NCBI GenBank assembly: GCA_036491015.1 | Contig: DASXCV010000329.1 | Location: forward strand, 1-14,918 | DNA from: JAICJR01 sp036491015 | GTDB lineage: Bacteria > Actinomycetota > Thermoleophilia > Solirubrobacterales > Thermoleophilaceae | DNA: 14,918 nucleotides | Direction: 5' to 3' | Shown here: positions 6,703 through 13,467 of the stretch, piece after piece | Layout: each line of letters opens with the position of its first letter | How positions within the stretch are numbered: the first letter of the stretch is position 1 | Program-made: the position numbers and the translations under genes | The notes under the pieces: model-generated | The model's database searches: none | What the model was told of the DNA's origin: nothing | The model's input: only the letters and a program-made list of their open reading frames with translations

Positions 6703-6711
6703 GGCACGTAC

Positions 6712-6725
6712 ATGTCTGATATGAC
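6712..6725. promoter_or_regulatory. Candidate GntR operator, site B, overlapping the lactonase start
   Basis: The sequence ATGTCTGATATGAC contains TGTCTGATA, one base away from the TATCTGATA core, and includes TGTC/GACA outer arms. It covers the first codons of the lactonase gene, a position suited to blocking transcription just after initiation. It is in the same orientation relative to its gene as the sites at 9044 and 9112. Confidence 0.45.
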
Positions 6726-7581
6726 AGGTACCCGCACATTTGGCGCGCAGCTGCTGTGCGAAGTCGGGGGCCAGCTCCTCGAGGGTCCGGCGTGGGACGC
6801 CGAACGCGGCAGGCTGCTGTTCGTGGACATCCTGCGCGCGCAGCTCGTGTCGTGCGCATGGCCGCCGGGTGAGCTCACGTGCGTGCCGATGGACGTGACC
6901 TGCAGCGCATGGGTTCCGCGCCGGGGCGGCGGCTCCGCGGTGGTCTGCCGCGACGGCGTGCATCTGCTGGACGCCGCGGGTGGGCTCGAGGGGATCGTGG
7001 AGATCGAGGCGGATCGGCCCGGCAACCGCTCGAACGACGCGAAGTGCGACCCGTCGGGCAGGCTGTGGATGGGCACGATGGCCGACGACGAGACCGCCTG
7101 CGCCGGCGCCCTCTACCGGCTCGACGGCGAACGCCCAGTCAGACGGGTGGTCAGCCCCGTGTCGATCAGCAACGGCCTCGGCTGGAGTCCCGGCGGCTCG
7201 CGGATGTACTACGTCGACTCCCCGACGCGTCGCATCGACATGTTCGATTACGACACCGGGTCGGGCGAGGCCGCGTACCGGCGGCTGTTCGCCGACGTGA
7301 GCGCCCTGGCGGGGATACCCGACGGCTTGGCAGTCGACAGCGAGGGCTGCCTGTGGGTGGCCTTCTACAACGGGGGCGCGGTGCACCGCTTCGCGCCGGA
7401 TGGCACGTTGATCGCCCAGCTGCCGGTGCCCTCCGCGCGGCCCACAAGCTGCGCGTTCGTGGCGGGGAAGCTCGACATGCTCGTGATCACCACCGCTGCG
7501 GCGCCGGACGGGACTGGGGGCGACCTCTACCTGTGCGACCCGGGCGTGACCGGTCTCGCGGTGCCCGCCTACCGCGGCTAG
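6712..7581 (+). CDS. SMP-30/gluconolactonase-like sugar lactone hydrolase
   Basis: This 289-residue six-bladed beta-propeller hydrolase would open a sugar lactone to the free aldonic acid. The metal ligands of the SMP-30 family are present: E24 in LLEGPAWD, N154 in SISNGLGWSPGG and D204 in GIPDGLAVD, with the substrate-site loop NRSNDAKCDPSGRLWMGTM at 105-123. FYNGGAVHRFAPDG and PTSCAFVAG complete the family pattern, and length is normal. ATG at 6712 or ATG at 6721 could be the start; the ribosome site is weak at both, and 6712 keeps the first nine bases inside operator site B. It converges on the GntR gene with only ten bases between stops. The lactone identity (gluconic, arabinonic, xylonic, fuconic and others) cannot be told from the sequence. 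Confidence 0.92.
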   Translation: MSDMTGTRTFGAQLLCEVGGQLLEGPAWDAERGRLLFVDILRAQLVSCAWPPGELTCVPMDVTCSAWVPRRGGGSAVVCRDGVHLLDAAGGLEGIVEIEADRPGNRSNDAKCDPSGRLWMGTMADDETACAGALYRLDGERPVRRVVSPVSISNGLGWSPGGSRMYYVDSPTRRIDMFDYDTGSGEAAYRRLFADVSALAGIPDGLAVDSEGCLWVAFYNGGAVHRFAPDGTLIAQLPVPSARPTSCAFVAGKLDMLVITTAAAPDGTGGDLYLCDPGVTGLAVPAYRG

Positions 7582-7591
7582 GCCGGCGGCT

Positions 7592-8314
7592 TCACGTGAG
7601 CTCGCCGAGGCGCAGTGCCGCCTGTAGGTCGCGCTCGGTCACGCTCAGGTGATGGCTCATCGAGGCGGCGGCGCGCGCAGGGTCGCGAGCCTCCACCGCT
7701 CGCAGGATCGCGCGGTGGTCCTCCACGACTGCGTCCATGTTGCCGCCGGCCTGCTTGTGGCCCGCGTACGAGCGCTGCCGGCTGGCAAGCAGCGGCTCCG
7801 CGAGCTGCTCGATCAGCTGTCGCAGCATCTTGTTGTCGGTGGCCGCCGCCAGCGCCTCATGGAAGCGCATGTCCGCGGCGTGGAACGCATCCTCGTCGTC
7901 CGGGTCGCTCGCCATCTGTGCGATCGCCTCTTGCATCGTTGAGAGGGCGCCGCGCGAGGCGCGCGTGGCCGCGAGCGACGCGATGTGGATCTCGAGCGCT
8001 CGCCGCACCTCGATCAGCTCGAGCAGCGCGGTGGGATCGCGCCGGATCGACGCCCTGAAGTAGTCGCCGACCAGGGAGCCGCTGGGGGCCAGGATCTGCG
8101 GCCGCCGGCCCTTGCGCAGCTCGAGGTAGCCGCGCGCCGCCAGCGCGCGGGTGGCCTCGCGGACCGTGAGGCGGCTCACGCCGAGCGTGGTGGCGAGCGC
8201 CGCCTCGGACGGGAGGCGATCGCCGGGCTGGAACTCCTCGAGGGCCATGCGCTCCAGCGCGACGATCGTTGCTTCGGTCGCCGTGGCGGGAGGGCCCTCG
8301 GTTTCTCGTTCCAC
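7592..8314 (-). CDS. GntR family transcriptional regulator, FadR/FCD subfamily
   Basis: This is a 240-residue repressor or activator that probably senses an acid sugar or pathway intermediate. Residues about 12-72 form the winged helix: FQPGDRLPSEAALATTLGVS, RLTVREATRALAARGYLELRKGRRP. The C-terminal FCD ligand domain has the three-histidine metal/ligand set in ADMRFHEALAAATDN, VEDHRAIL and SMSHHLS. I chose GTG at 8314 because the longer frame, open to 8434, reads back into the end of the SDR gene and its extra residues do not look like the family. There is no clear ribosome site, and 28 bases separate it from the SDR stop at 8343, so it may be co-transcribed with that gene and controlled by its own product. 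Inverted TATCWGATA-like sites before the lactonase and between the SDR and dehydratase genes are candidate targets. Confidence 0.93.
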   Translation of the reverse strand: MERETEGPPATATEATIVALERMALEEFQPGDRLPSEAALATTLGVSRLTVREATRALAARGYLELRKGRRPQILAPSGSLVGDYFRASIRRDPTALLELIEVRRALEIHIASLAATRASRGALSTMQEAIAQMASDPDDEDAFHAADMRFHEALAAATDNKMLRQLIEQLAEPLLASRQRSYAGHKQAGGNMDAVVEDHRAILRAVEARDPARAAASMSHHLSVTERDLQAALRLGELT

Positions 8315-8342
8315 TACGGGCAATCTACCCGCGCTCGCGCGC

Positions 8343-9038
8343 TCAATAGGTCGCTCGCCCGCCGCTGATGTCGTAAATCGCGCCGGTTGAGAAGCTGCAC
8401 TGGTCGGACACGAGCCAGGCGACGAGGTCCGCAACCTCCTCCGGCTGGCCGATGCGGCCCATGGGGATCAGGCTCGTAATGTGAGCGAGGACGGCTGGGT
8501 CCGTCTTCGCGTTCATCGGCGTCGCGATCACCGCCGGGGCGATCGCATTCACGAGCACGCCGCTGGTGGCGACCTCCTTGCCGAGCGACTTCGTGAGGCC
8601 GATCACCGCTGCCTTCGACGCCGAGTAGGCGCTGAGGTTGGGGTTGCCGTCCTTGCCCGCCATGCTGGCGAAGTTCACGATCCTGCCCCAGCCGCGCTCG
8701 CGCATGCCGGGGATCACTGCGCGGCATAGCGCCACCGTCCCGTGGACATTCACCGCGAAGGTCGTCGCCCACTCGGCCTCGGTGGTCTCCCACAGCGGCT
8801 TGTTGGGCCCGACGATGCCGGCGCTGTTCAGGAGGATGTCGACCGGCCCGAGCCCGGACACGACGTCCGCGACAGCCGCCGCGTCCGTAACGTCGAGCTG
8901 GACGTCGGCGCCCGCGGCGATGTCAGCGGTGATCACCTCGTGGCCGGCAGCTCGGAGGCGCTCCGCGCATGCCCTCCCGAGCCCGCTCGCGCCGCCGCTG
9001 ATCAGTGCGCGCCGCGCCGCCTTGTGGCCGCCTTCCAT
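8343..9038 (-). CDS. Short-chain dehydrogenase/reductase (SDR), NAD-type
   Basis: This 231-residue classical SDR oxidises a hydroxyl or reduces a ketone using NAD(P). The cofactor loop is ISGGASGLGRA at 13-23, and D39 at the end of the second strand favours NAD over NADP. NSAG (71-74) replaces the usual NNAG. The catalytic tetrad is complete: N97, S125, Y138 and K142 in YSASK. The C-terminus ends DISGGRATY. It is transcribed divergently from the dehydratase gene across a 103-bp region with paired operator-like sites, and the GntR gene follows downstream. By analogy to the L-fucose and L-rhamnose routes, in which an SDR oxidises the 2-keto-3-deoxy acid or the starting sugar, it may catalyse either step. 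Start ATG at 9038 has no ribosome site but TACGTT lies six bases upstream, fitting leaderless expression. Confidence 0.92.
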   Translation of the reverse strand: MEGGHKAARRALISGGASGLGRACAERLRAAGHEVITADIAAGADVQLDVTDAAAVADVVSGLGPVDILLNSAGIVGPNKPLWETTEAEWATTFAVNVHGTVALCRAVIPGMRERGWGRIVNFASMAGKDGNPNLSAYSASKAAVIGLTKSLGKEVATSGVLVNAIAPAVIATPMNAKTDPAVLAHITSLIPMGRIGQPEEVADLVAWLVSDQCSFSTGAIYDISGGRATY

Positions 9039-9043
9039 CTGGA

Positions 9044-9054
9044 CAACGTATCAG
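9044..9054 (-). promoter_or_regulatory. Candidate operator site C and -10 box of the SDR gene
   Basis: The minus strand reads CTGATACGTTG, identical to an 11-mer at 9116-9126 on the plus strand. Within it TACGTT (plus-strand 9045-9050) sits six bases before the SDR ATG and fits a leaderless TANNNT promoter. The CTGATAC half matches the GntR-site core. Overlap of promoter and operator would allow direct repression. Confidence 0.5.
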
Positions 9055-9111
9055 GGAGGTACACGGCCTAACCCGCATCCTGCGCCCTACTCGGGCGAAG
9101 TTTCCGTAGAC

Positions 9112-9126
9112 ATATCTGATACGTTG
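9112..9126 (+). promoter_or_regulatory. Candidate operator site D and -10 box of the dehydratase gene
   Basis: ATATCTGATACGTTG contains the perfect palindrome TATC-T-GATA (9113-9121) and the same CTGATACGTTG 11-mer as site C. TACGTT (9120-9125) may be the -10, with a start point near the GAGGAG ribosome site, although no good -35 is visible. Sites C and D face each other with 61 bases between the GTATCAG and CTGATAC cores. Confidence 0.55.
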
Positions 9127-9141
9127 CGCACGAGGAGACCG

Positions 9142-10338
9142 ATGCGCATCACTGGGCTACGCACCGGTGTCGTGGGCACACCATGGCGCCATCTGACGCT
9201 CGTAGAGCTGCAGACCGACGAGGGTCTGACCGGCGTTGGGGAGACGCGCATGATCAATCACACCGAGGCGCTGCTCGGGTACCTGTCCGAGGCCAAGTCC
9301 ACTCACGTCATCGGGCATGACCCGTTCGCGATCGAGGCGCTCGTGCAGCGGATGACGCGCTTCGACTACGGGCGCTCCGGGGAGATCGCCATGTCCGCGC
9401 TCGCGGTGCTCGAGATGGCGTGCTGGGACATCATCGGCAAGGCACTCGACCAGCCCGTATACGCGCTCCTCGGCGGGCGCGTGCGCGACCGCGTGAAGGC
9501 GTACGCCAACGGCTGGTACACCGTCGACCGCACGCCGGAGGAGTTCCACGCCGCCGCGCGCGCCGTGGTGGAGCGCGGCTACCGCGCGCTCAAGTTCGAC
9601 CCGTTCGGCGCCGGCTTCTGGGATCTCGAGCGCGATGAGCGCCGGCGCTCGATCGACCTGGTGGAGGCCGTGCGGGACGCGGCCGGCAGCGACGTCGAGC
9701 TGATGATCGAGATGCACGGGCGCTTCGTGCCATCCGCGGCGATCGAGATCGCACGCGAGCTCGAGCCTTTCCGCCCCGCCTGGATCGAGGAGCCGGTGCC
9801 CCCGGACAACCTCAAGGCGCTCGCGAAGGTGAGCGACGGCGTGAACATCCCGATCGCCACCGGCGAGCGGATCCATTCGCGCGGCGAGTTCCGCGAGCTC
9901 TTCGAGCTCCAGGCCGCCGACATCGTCCAGCCCGACATCGCTCACTTCGGCGGCATCCTCGAGACGCGCAAGCTTGCGGCCACCGCGGAGACGCACTACG
10001 TGCTGGTCGCGCCGCACAACGTCTGCGGGCCCGTGGCCACCGCCGCGAACCTCCACGTCGCGGCCTGCACCCCCAACTTCAAGATCCAGGAGCACTTCAA
10101 CGACTTCGCGGACAGCTGGGTGGAGGATGTCGCGCCCGGTCTGCCCCGGCTCGACCCCGCCGACGGCTGCTTCCCGCTGCCCGAGGGGCCCGGCCTGGGG
10201 GTGACCGTTGACTGGGACGCGGTGGCCGAGCACCCTCCGGAGCCGCTCAGCTTCGACCTCTTCAAGCCCGGCTGGGAGCACCGGGACGCACTCTCCGGCC
10301 CGTCCGTGGCCGCCGACCCCGAGGCGTTCGGATCATGA
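9142..10338 (+). CDS. Enolase-superfamily acid-sugar dehydratase (mandelate racemase/galactonate dehydratase-like)
   Basis: This 398-residue enzyme probably removes water from an aldonic acid to give a 2-keto-3-deoxy acid. Three metal-binding carboxylates are visible: E190 in LMIEMHGRF, E216 in WIEEPVPP and E242 in ATGERIHSR. The acid/base histidines expected for a galactonate-dehydratase-like site are H192 and H292 (APHNVCGP), and E317 lies in FKIQEHF. The second-strand motif is LKFDPFG, so the Lys of KxD takes the place of the KxK/KxN motifs of other subgroups; this fits aldonate dehydratases but the sugar is not defined. ATG at 9142 was chosen because GAGGAG at 9132-9137 precedes it and the family N-terminus MRITGLRT begins there; the frame remains open much further upstream without likeness. 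Its TGA overlaps the next ATG (ATGA, 10335-10338), so the second SDR is translationally coupled. Confidence 0.93.
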   Translation: MRITGLRTGVVGTPWRHLTLVELQTDEGLTGVGETRMINHTEALLGYLSEAKSTHVIGHDPFAIEALVQRMTRFDYGRSGEIAMSALAVLEMACWDIIGKALDQPVYALLGGRVRDRVKAYANGWYTVDRTPEEFHAAARAVVERGYRALKFDPFGAGFWDLERDERRRSIDLVEAVRDAAGSDVELMIEMHGRFVPSAAIEIARELEPFRPAWIEEPVPPDNLKALAKVSDGVNIPIATGERIHSRGEFRELFELQAADIVQPDIAHFGGILETRKLAATAETHYVLVAPHNVCGPVATAANLHVAACTPNFKIQEHFNDFADSWVEDVAPGLPRLDPADGCFPLPEGPGLGVTVDWDAVAEHPPEPLSFDLFKPGWEHRDALSGPSVAADPEAFGS

Positions 10339-11177
10339 GCGAGCGGCGCGACACGCTGGGCTCAGAGTGGCCGGGCACCCTGCTCGGGCTGCGTGCGCTC
10401 GTGACCGGCGCGTCCGGGGGGATCGGACAGGCGATCGCCGTGGAACTCGCTGACCGCGGCGCCGCGGTGGTGGCGCACGGCGGTCGCACCGATCCCGTCG
10501 AGACGGTCGCGGCCCTCGGAGCCAAGGGCACCGGCCTGCGCGGGGACCTGACGGACGTCGGCGAGTGCCGTCGCGTGGTCGACGAGGCGATCGATGAGCT
10601 CGGCGGCCTGGACATCCTCGTGAACAACGCCGGGGTCACGCTCGCGCGCGACTTTCTCGACGTGGACGAGCGCGCGTTTGCCGAGCTGTTCGACCTGAAC
10701 ATCCGCGGCTACTTCTTCTGCGCCCAGTCCGCTGTCGCGCACATGTGCGAGCGCGGCGCCGGCGGCGCGATCGTGAACATCACCTCGATTCATGCCCACG
10801 GCGGCGTCCCGGGCCACGCGGCCTACGCGGCCACCAAGGGCGCCATCAACGCGCTGACGCGCGAGCTCGCGATCGAGCTCGCACCGCATCGCATCCGCGT
10901 CAACGCCGTCGGACCGGGATTGATTGAGGTCCCGAGGTACTTCGACAACCCCGACTACACCACCCAAGCGGCCGACCGGGCGGTGCCGTGGGGACGCGTC
11001 GGTCAACCGGCCGACGTCGGACCCACGGTCGCCTTCCTCTGCTCGGCTGACGCCGCGTTCATCACCGGTCAGACGTTGTACGTCGACGGAGGAACGACCG
11101 CGCGCATGTGGCTGGACCTGACGGCCACGAGCGGCGAAGGCAAGACATCAGCCAATGCATCGCGAGAGGGGGAGTAA
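10335..11177 (+). CDS. Short-chain dehydrogenase/reductase (SDR), second copy in the locus
   Basis: This 280-residue classical SDR has the cofactor loop VTGASGGIGQA (23-33), NNAGV (97-101) and a full catalytic tetrad N122, S151, Y164, K168 in YAATKGA. Strand two ends in HGGR rather than an acidic residue, which leans toward NADP or dual use, unlike the other SDR at 8343-9038. An N-terminal extension of about 15 residues and a C-terminal tail after YVDGGTTARMW (TATSGEGKTSANASREGE) exceed the usual fold; the tail is hydrophilic and probably disordered. It overlaps the dehydratase by four bases and ends five bases before the ATG of the binding-protein gene, so one transcript likely covers the catabolic and transport genes. 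Possible jobs are sugar 1-dehydrogenase before the lactonase or oxidation of the keto-deoxy acid after the dehydratase. Confidence 0.92.
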   Translation: MSERRDTLGSEWPGTLLGLRALVTGASGGIGQAIAVELADRGAAVVAHGGRTDPVETVAALGAKGTGLRGDLTDVGECRRVVDEAIDELGGLDILVNNAGVTLARDFLDVDERAFAELFDLNIRGYFFCAQSAVAHMCERGAGGAIVNITSIHAHGGVPGHAAYAATKGAINALTRELAIELAPHRIRVNAVGPGLIEVPRYFDNPDYTTQAADRAVPWGRVGQPADVGPTVAFLCSADAAFITGQTLYVDGGTTARMWLDLTATSGEGKTSANASREGE

Positions 11178-11181
11178 GACC

Positions 11182-12318
11182 ATGTCCGAACACGATCCGA
11201 TCAATGAGGCGATTGAGCGCCTCGAATGGGCGGACTCCAAGGAGGAGGAAACGCCGCAGACCCGCTTCAGGGCGTTCACGCGGCGCACCGCTCTGAGCGG
11301 CGGCGCCGCCGGACTCGCCGCGACGATCCTCGCCGCATGCGGCAGCAGCGGCGGCGGCAAGACGACGACGAGCGCGGCGGCCACCACATCGGGCACCGGC
11401 ATCTTCAAGGCACCGAAGAACATGAAGTTCGTCTTCGTCAACCACGTGACCACGAACCCGTTCTTCGTGCCCACCAAGTACGGCGCGGAGGACGCGTGCA
11501 AGCTGCTCGGCTGCAGCTACCAGTGGACCGGCTCGGAGAACAGCAACGTGAACGAGATGGTCAACGCGTTCAACACCGCCATCACCGGCGGCGCGGACGG
11601 GATCGCCATCGCGCTGGTTGACCTGAAGGCGTTCAACGCGGCCACGAGCGCGGCGCTCAAGGCGAACATCCCGGTGGTCGCCTACAACGCGGACTCCACG
11701 CAAAATCCGCGGCTGTCGTACATCGGCCAGGACCTGTTCGTCTCCGGCCAGGAGATGGGCTCGCGCATCGCACAGCTCGTACCCTCCGGCGACGTCGCCC
11801 TGTTCATCGCGACGCCGGGCCAGGCGAACATCCAGCCGCGGATCGACGGCGCGAAGGACGTGCTCAAGTCACACTCGAGCATCACGCCTCACGTGATCGC
11901 CACCGGGGCGGCGTTGCCCGCGGAGCTGTCCGTGATCGACGCGTATGCGACTGCTCACGCCGACACGAAGGGCTACTTCGCCGTCGACGCCGGCAGCACA
12001 CAGGGCATCGCCCAGACGATCCAGAAGCACAACCTGCGCAGCAAGGGGGTCAAGGGGGGCGGCTATGACCTGACGCCCACCACGCAGAAGCTCCTTGCCT
12101 CGGGCCAGATCGACTTCACGATCGACCAGCAGCCCTATCTCCAGGGCTTCCTGCCGGTGCTCGAGCTGTTCATGTACAAGGCCTCGGGCAGCCTGACCGG
12201 AATCGCCGACATCAACACCGGCCTGAAGTTCCTCGACAAGACCACAGTGGTTCCCTACAACAGCACCAAGAGCCGGTACGAAGGCACGTCCACGGCGGCG
12301 GGGGTCACGCCGGCGTAA
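11182..12318 (+). CDS. Sugar ABC transporter substrate-binding lipoprotein (periplasmic-binding type 1), Tat-like signal
   Basis: This 378-residue binding protein captures a sugar outside the membrane and delivers it to the permease. The signal is unusual: 33 mostly charged, acidic residues, then twin arginines R34-R35 (FTRRTALSGG), a hydrophobic stretch GAAGLAATI, and a lipobox LAAC with C53 as lipid site, followed by a Gly/Ser/Thr linker. The mature part has the Peripla_BP_4 pattern: MKFVFVNHVTTNPFF, GADGIAIALVD, IPVVAYNAD, YIGQD and the late IDQQPYLQGFLPVL. ATG at 11182 was chosen because GGGGGAG at 11168-11174 precedes it; an in-frame GTG at 11155 would start inside the SDR coding end. 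Relatives bind ribose, xylose, fructose, rhamnose or inositol; the ligand is not predictable here. The permease gene starts 18 bases downstream. Confidence 0.94.
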   Translation: MSEHDPINEAIERLEWADSKEEETPQTRFRAFTRRTALSGGAAGLAATILAACGSSGGGKTTTSAAATTSGTGIFKAPKNMKFVFVNHVTTNPFFVPTKYGAEDACKLLGCSYQWTGSENSNVNEMVNAFNTAITGGADGIAIALVDLKAFNAATSAALKANIPVVAYNADSTQNPRLSYIGQDLFVSGQEMGSRIAQLVPSGDVALFIATPGQANIQPRIDGAKDVLKSHSSITPHVIATGAALPAELSVIDAYATAHADTKGYFAVDAGSTQGIAQTIQKHNLRSKGVKGGGYDLTPTTQKLLASGQIDFTIDQQPYLQGFLPVLELFMYKASGSLTGIADINTGLKFLDKTTVVPYNSTKSRYEGTSTAAGVTPA

Positions 12319-12336
12319 ATTGCCGGGGCGCTCACC

Positions 12337-13467
12337 ATGAGCGGCATCGAGACAAGCAACGAGGCTGCTGCCAGCCCCTCGCCTCGAGCACCCTCCGAGC
12401 CTCGGATAGCCCGATCCGGGGCTCGCGAGCTGCTGATGCGGTTCCTCACGCTGCGCGAGGGCAGCATCGTCGTCGTCACGGTGATCGTGGCGGTCTACTT
12501 CTCGATCCAGAACGACCACTTCTTCACTCACGCGAACTTCGTCACGCTGCTGCCGTACTTCGCCCCGTTCGCGATCCTGGCGGCCGGCGAGGTGCTGCTG
12601 ATGGTGGCGGGCGAGATCGACCTGTCGATCGGCTCGGTCTACCTGTTCGCGCCGTTCATGTTCTACGAGTTCAACCAGTGGGGCTTCGGGCTGGTGCCAT
12701 GCCTGATCTTCGCGCTGCTCTGCTCGGTGGTGGTGGGGCTGATCAACGGCGTCTTCACCGAGCTGATCGGCGTGTCGTCGTTCATCACCACCCTCGGCAT
12801 GCTGCTCGGGCTCGGTGGCCTGACGCTCGTGATCTCGCATGCGGCGCCGGTGGCCATGCCGGGGGCAGAGGTCACAACCAAGACCGTGAACGTCACCCAC
12901 GTCGTGAACGGGCAGAAGATCGTGCTCCCCGAGCAGGTCAACCAGATCGGGACGTTCGCGAAGATCTTCGGCGGCGGGACCTACTCCGAGCTGATCTGGG
13001 CACTCGTGATCATCGCCCTGGTACAGGTGGTCCTCACGCGCACGCGCTGGGGCATGTACACGATCGCGGTGGGCGGGAACAAGCACGGCGCGGCCGAGGC
13101 CGGCATCCGCGTGCGCGCCGTCGTGATGCGCAACTTCGTGATGTGCAGCCTGTTCGCCGGGCTCGTCGGCATCCTCGAGGCCGTGAGGGCGAGCTCCGTG
13201 ACGCCCGACACCTCGGGCGCTTCGGAGACGATGTTCCGCGCGGTGTCCGCGGCTGTGATCGGCGGCACGCTCCTGGCCGGCGGCGAGGGCACCGCCATCG
13301 GCGCGCTCTTCGGCGCCCTCTTCCTCGGCATCCTGCGCGACGGGCTCACACTCCAGGGCGTCAACGCGGACTACCTCGACTTCATCCTCGGGGCGGCGAT
13401 CCTGATCGCGATGGTGATCAACGTCTACGTCGGGCGCGTGAGAAAGGGGAGCGGCCGTGCCACATGA
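12337..13467 (+). CDS. Sugar ABC transporter permease (CUT2/RbsC family)
   Basis: This 376-residue membrane protein forms the translocation path of the transporter. After about 40 hydrophilic residues rich in Ser, Pro and Ala there are roughly nine or ten hydrophobic segments, starting with EGSIVVVTVIVAVYF. The family hallmark GEIDLSIGSV is at residues 92-101, and the cytoplasmic coupling region TRWGMYTIAVGGNKHGAAEAGI is near 231-252. A hydrophilic insert between two membrane segments (about residues 173-205, TTKTVNVTHVVNGQKIVLPEQ) probably lies outside and is longer than in E. coli RbsC, which is about 320 residues. ATG at 12337 has only a weak ribosome site. The 3' end overlaps the ATPase gene by 11 bases. 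A single permease gene fits a homodimeric channel. Confidence 0.94.
   Translation: MSGIETSNEAAASPSPRAPSEPRIARSGARELLMRFLTLREGSIVVVTVIVAVYFSIQNDHFFTHANFVTLLPYFAPFAILAAGEVLLMVAGEIDLSIGSVYLFAPFMFYEFNQWGFGLVPCLIFALLCSVVVGLINGVFTELIGVSSFITTLGMLLGLGGLTLVISHAAPVAMPGAEVTTKTVNVTHVVNGQKIVLPEQVNQIGTFAKIFGGGTYSELIWALVIIALVQVVLTRTRWGMYTIAVGGNKHGAAEAGIRVRAVVMRNFVMCSLFAGLVGILEAVRASSVTPDTSGASETMFRAVSAAVIGGTLLAGGEGTAIGALFGALFLGILRDGLTLQGVNADYLDFILGAAILIAMVINVYVGRVRKGSGRAT

Noticed and set aside
7582..7591. Terminator between the converging lactonase and GntR genes
   Set aside because: Only ten bases separate the stops and no stem with a T-run is visible.
8315..8434. N-terminal extension of the GntR regulator to 8434
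   Set aside because: It would overlap the end of the SDR gene on the same strand and add about 40 residues not seen in the family; GTG at 8314 is in frame and fits.
8638..9141. N-terminal extension of the dehydratase frame back to 8638
   Set aside because: It is antisense to the SDR gene, lacks family likeness and a ribosome site; the family N-terminus and GAGGAG site support ATG 9142.
11155..11181. Earlier GTG start (11155) for the binding protein
   Set aside because: It lies inside the SDR coding end without a ribosome site; ATG 11182 has GGGGGAG at good distance.
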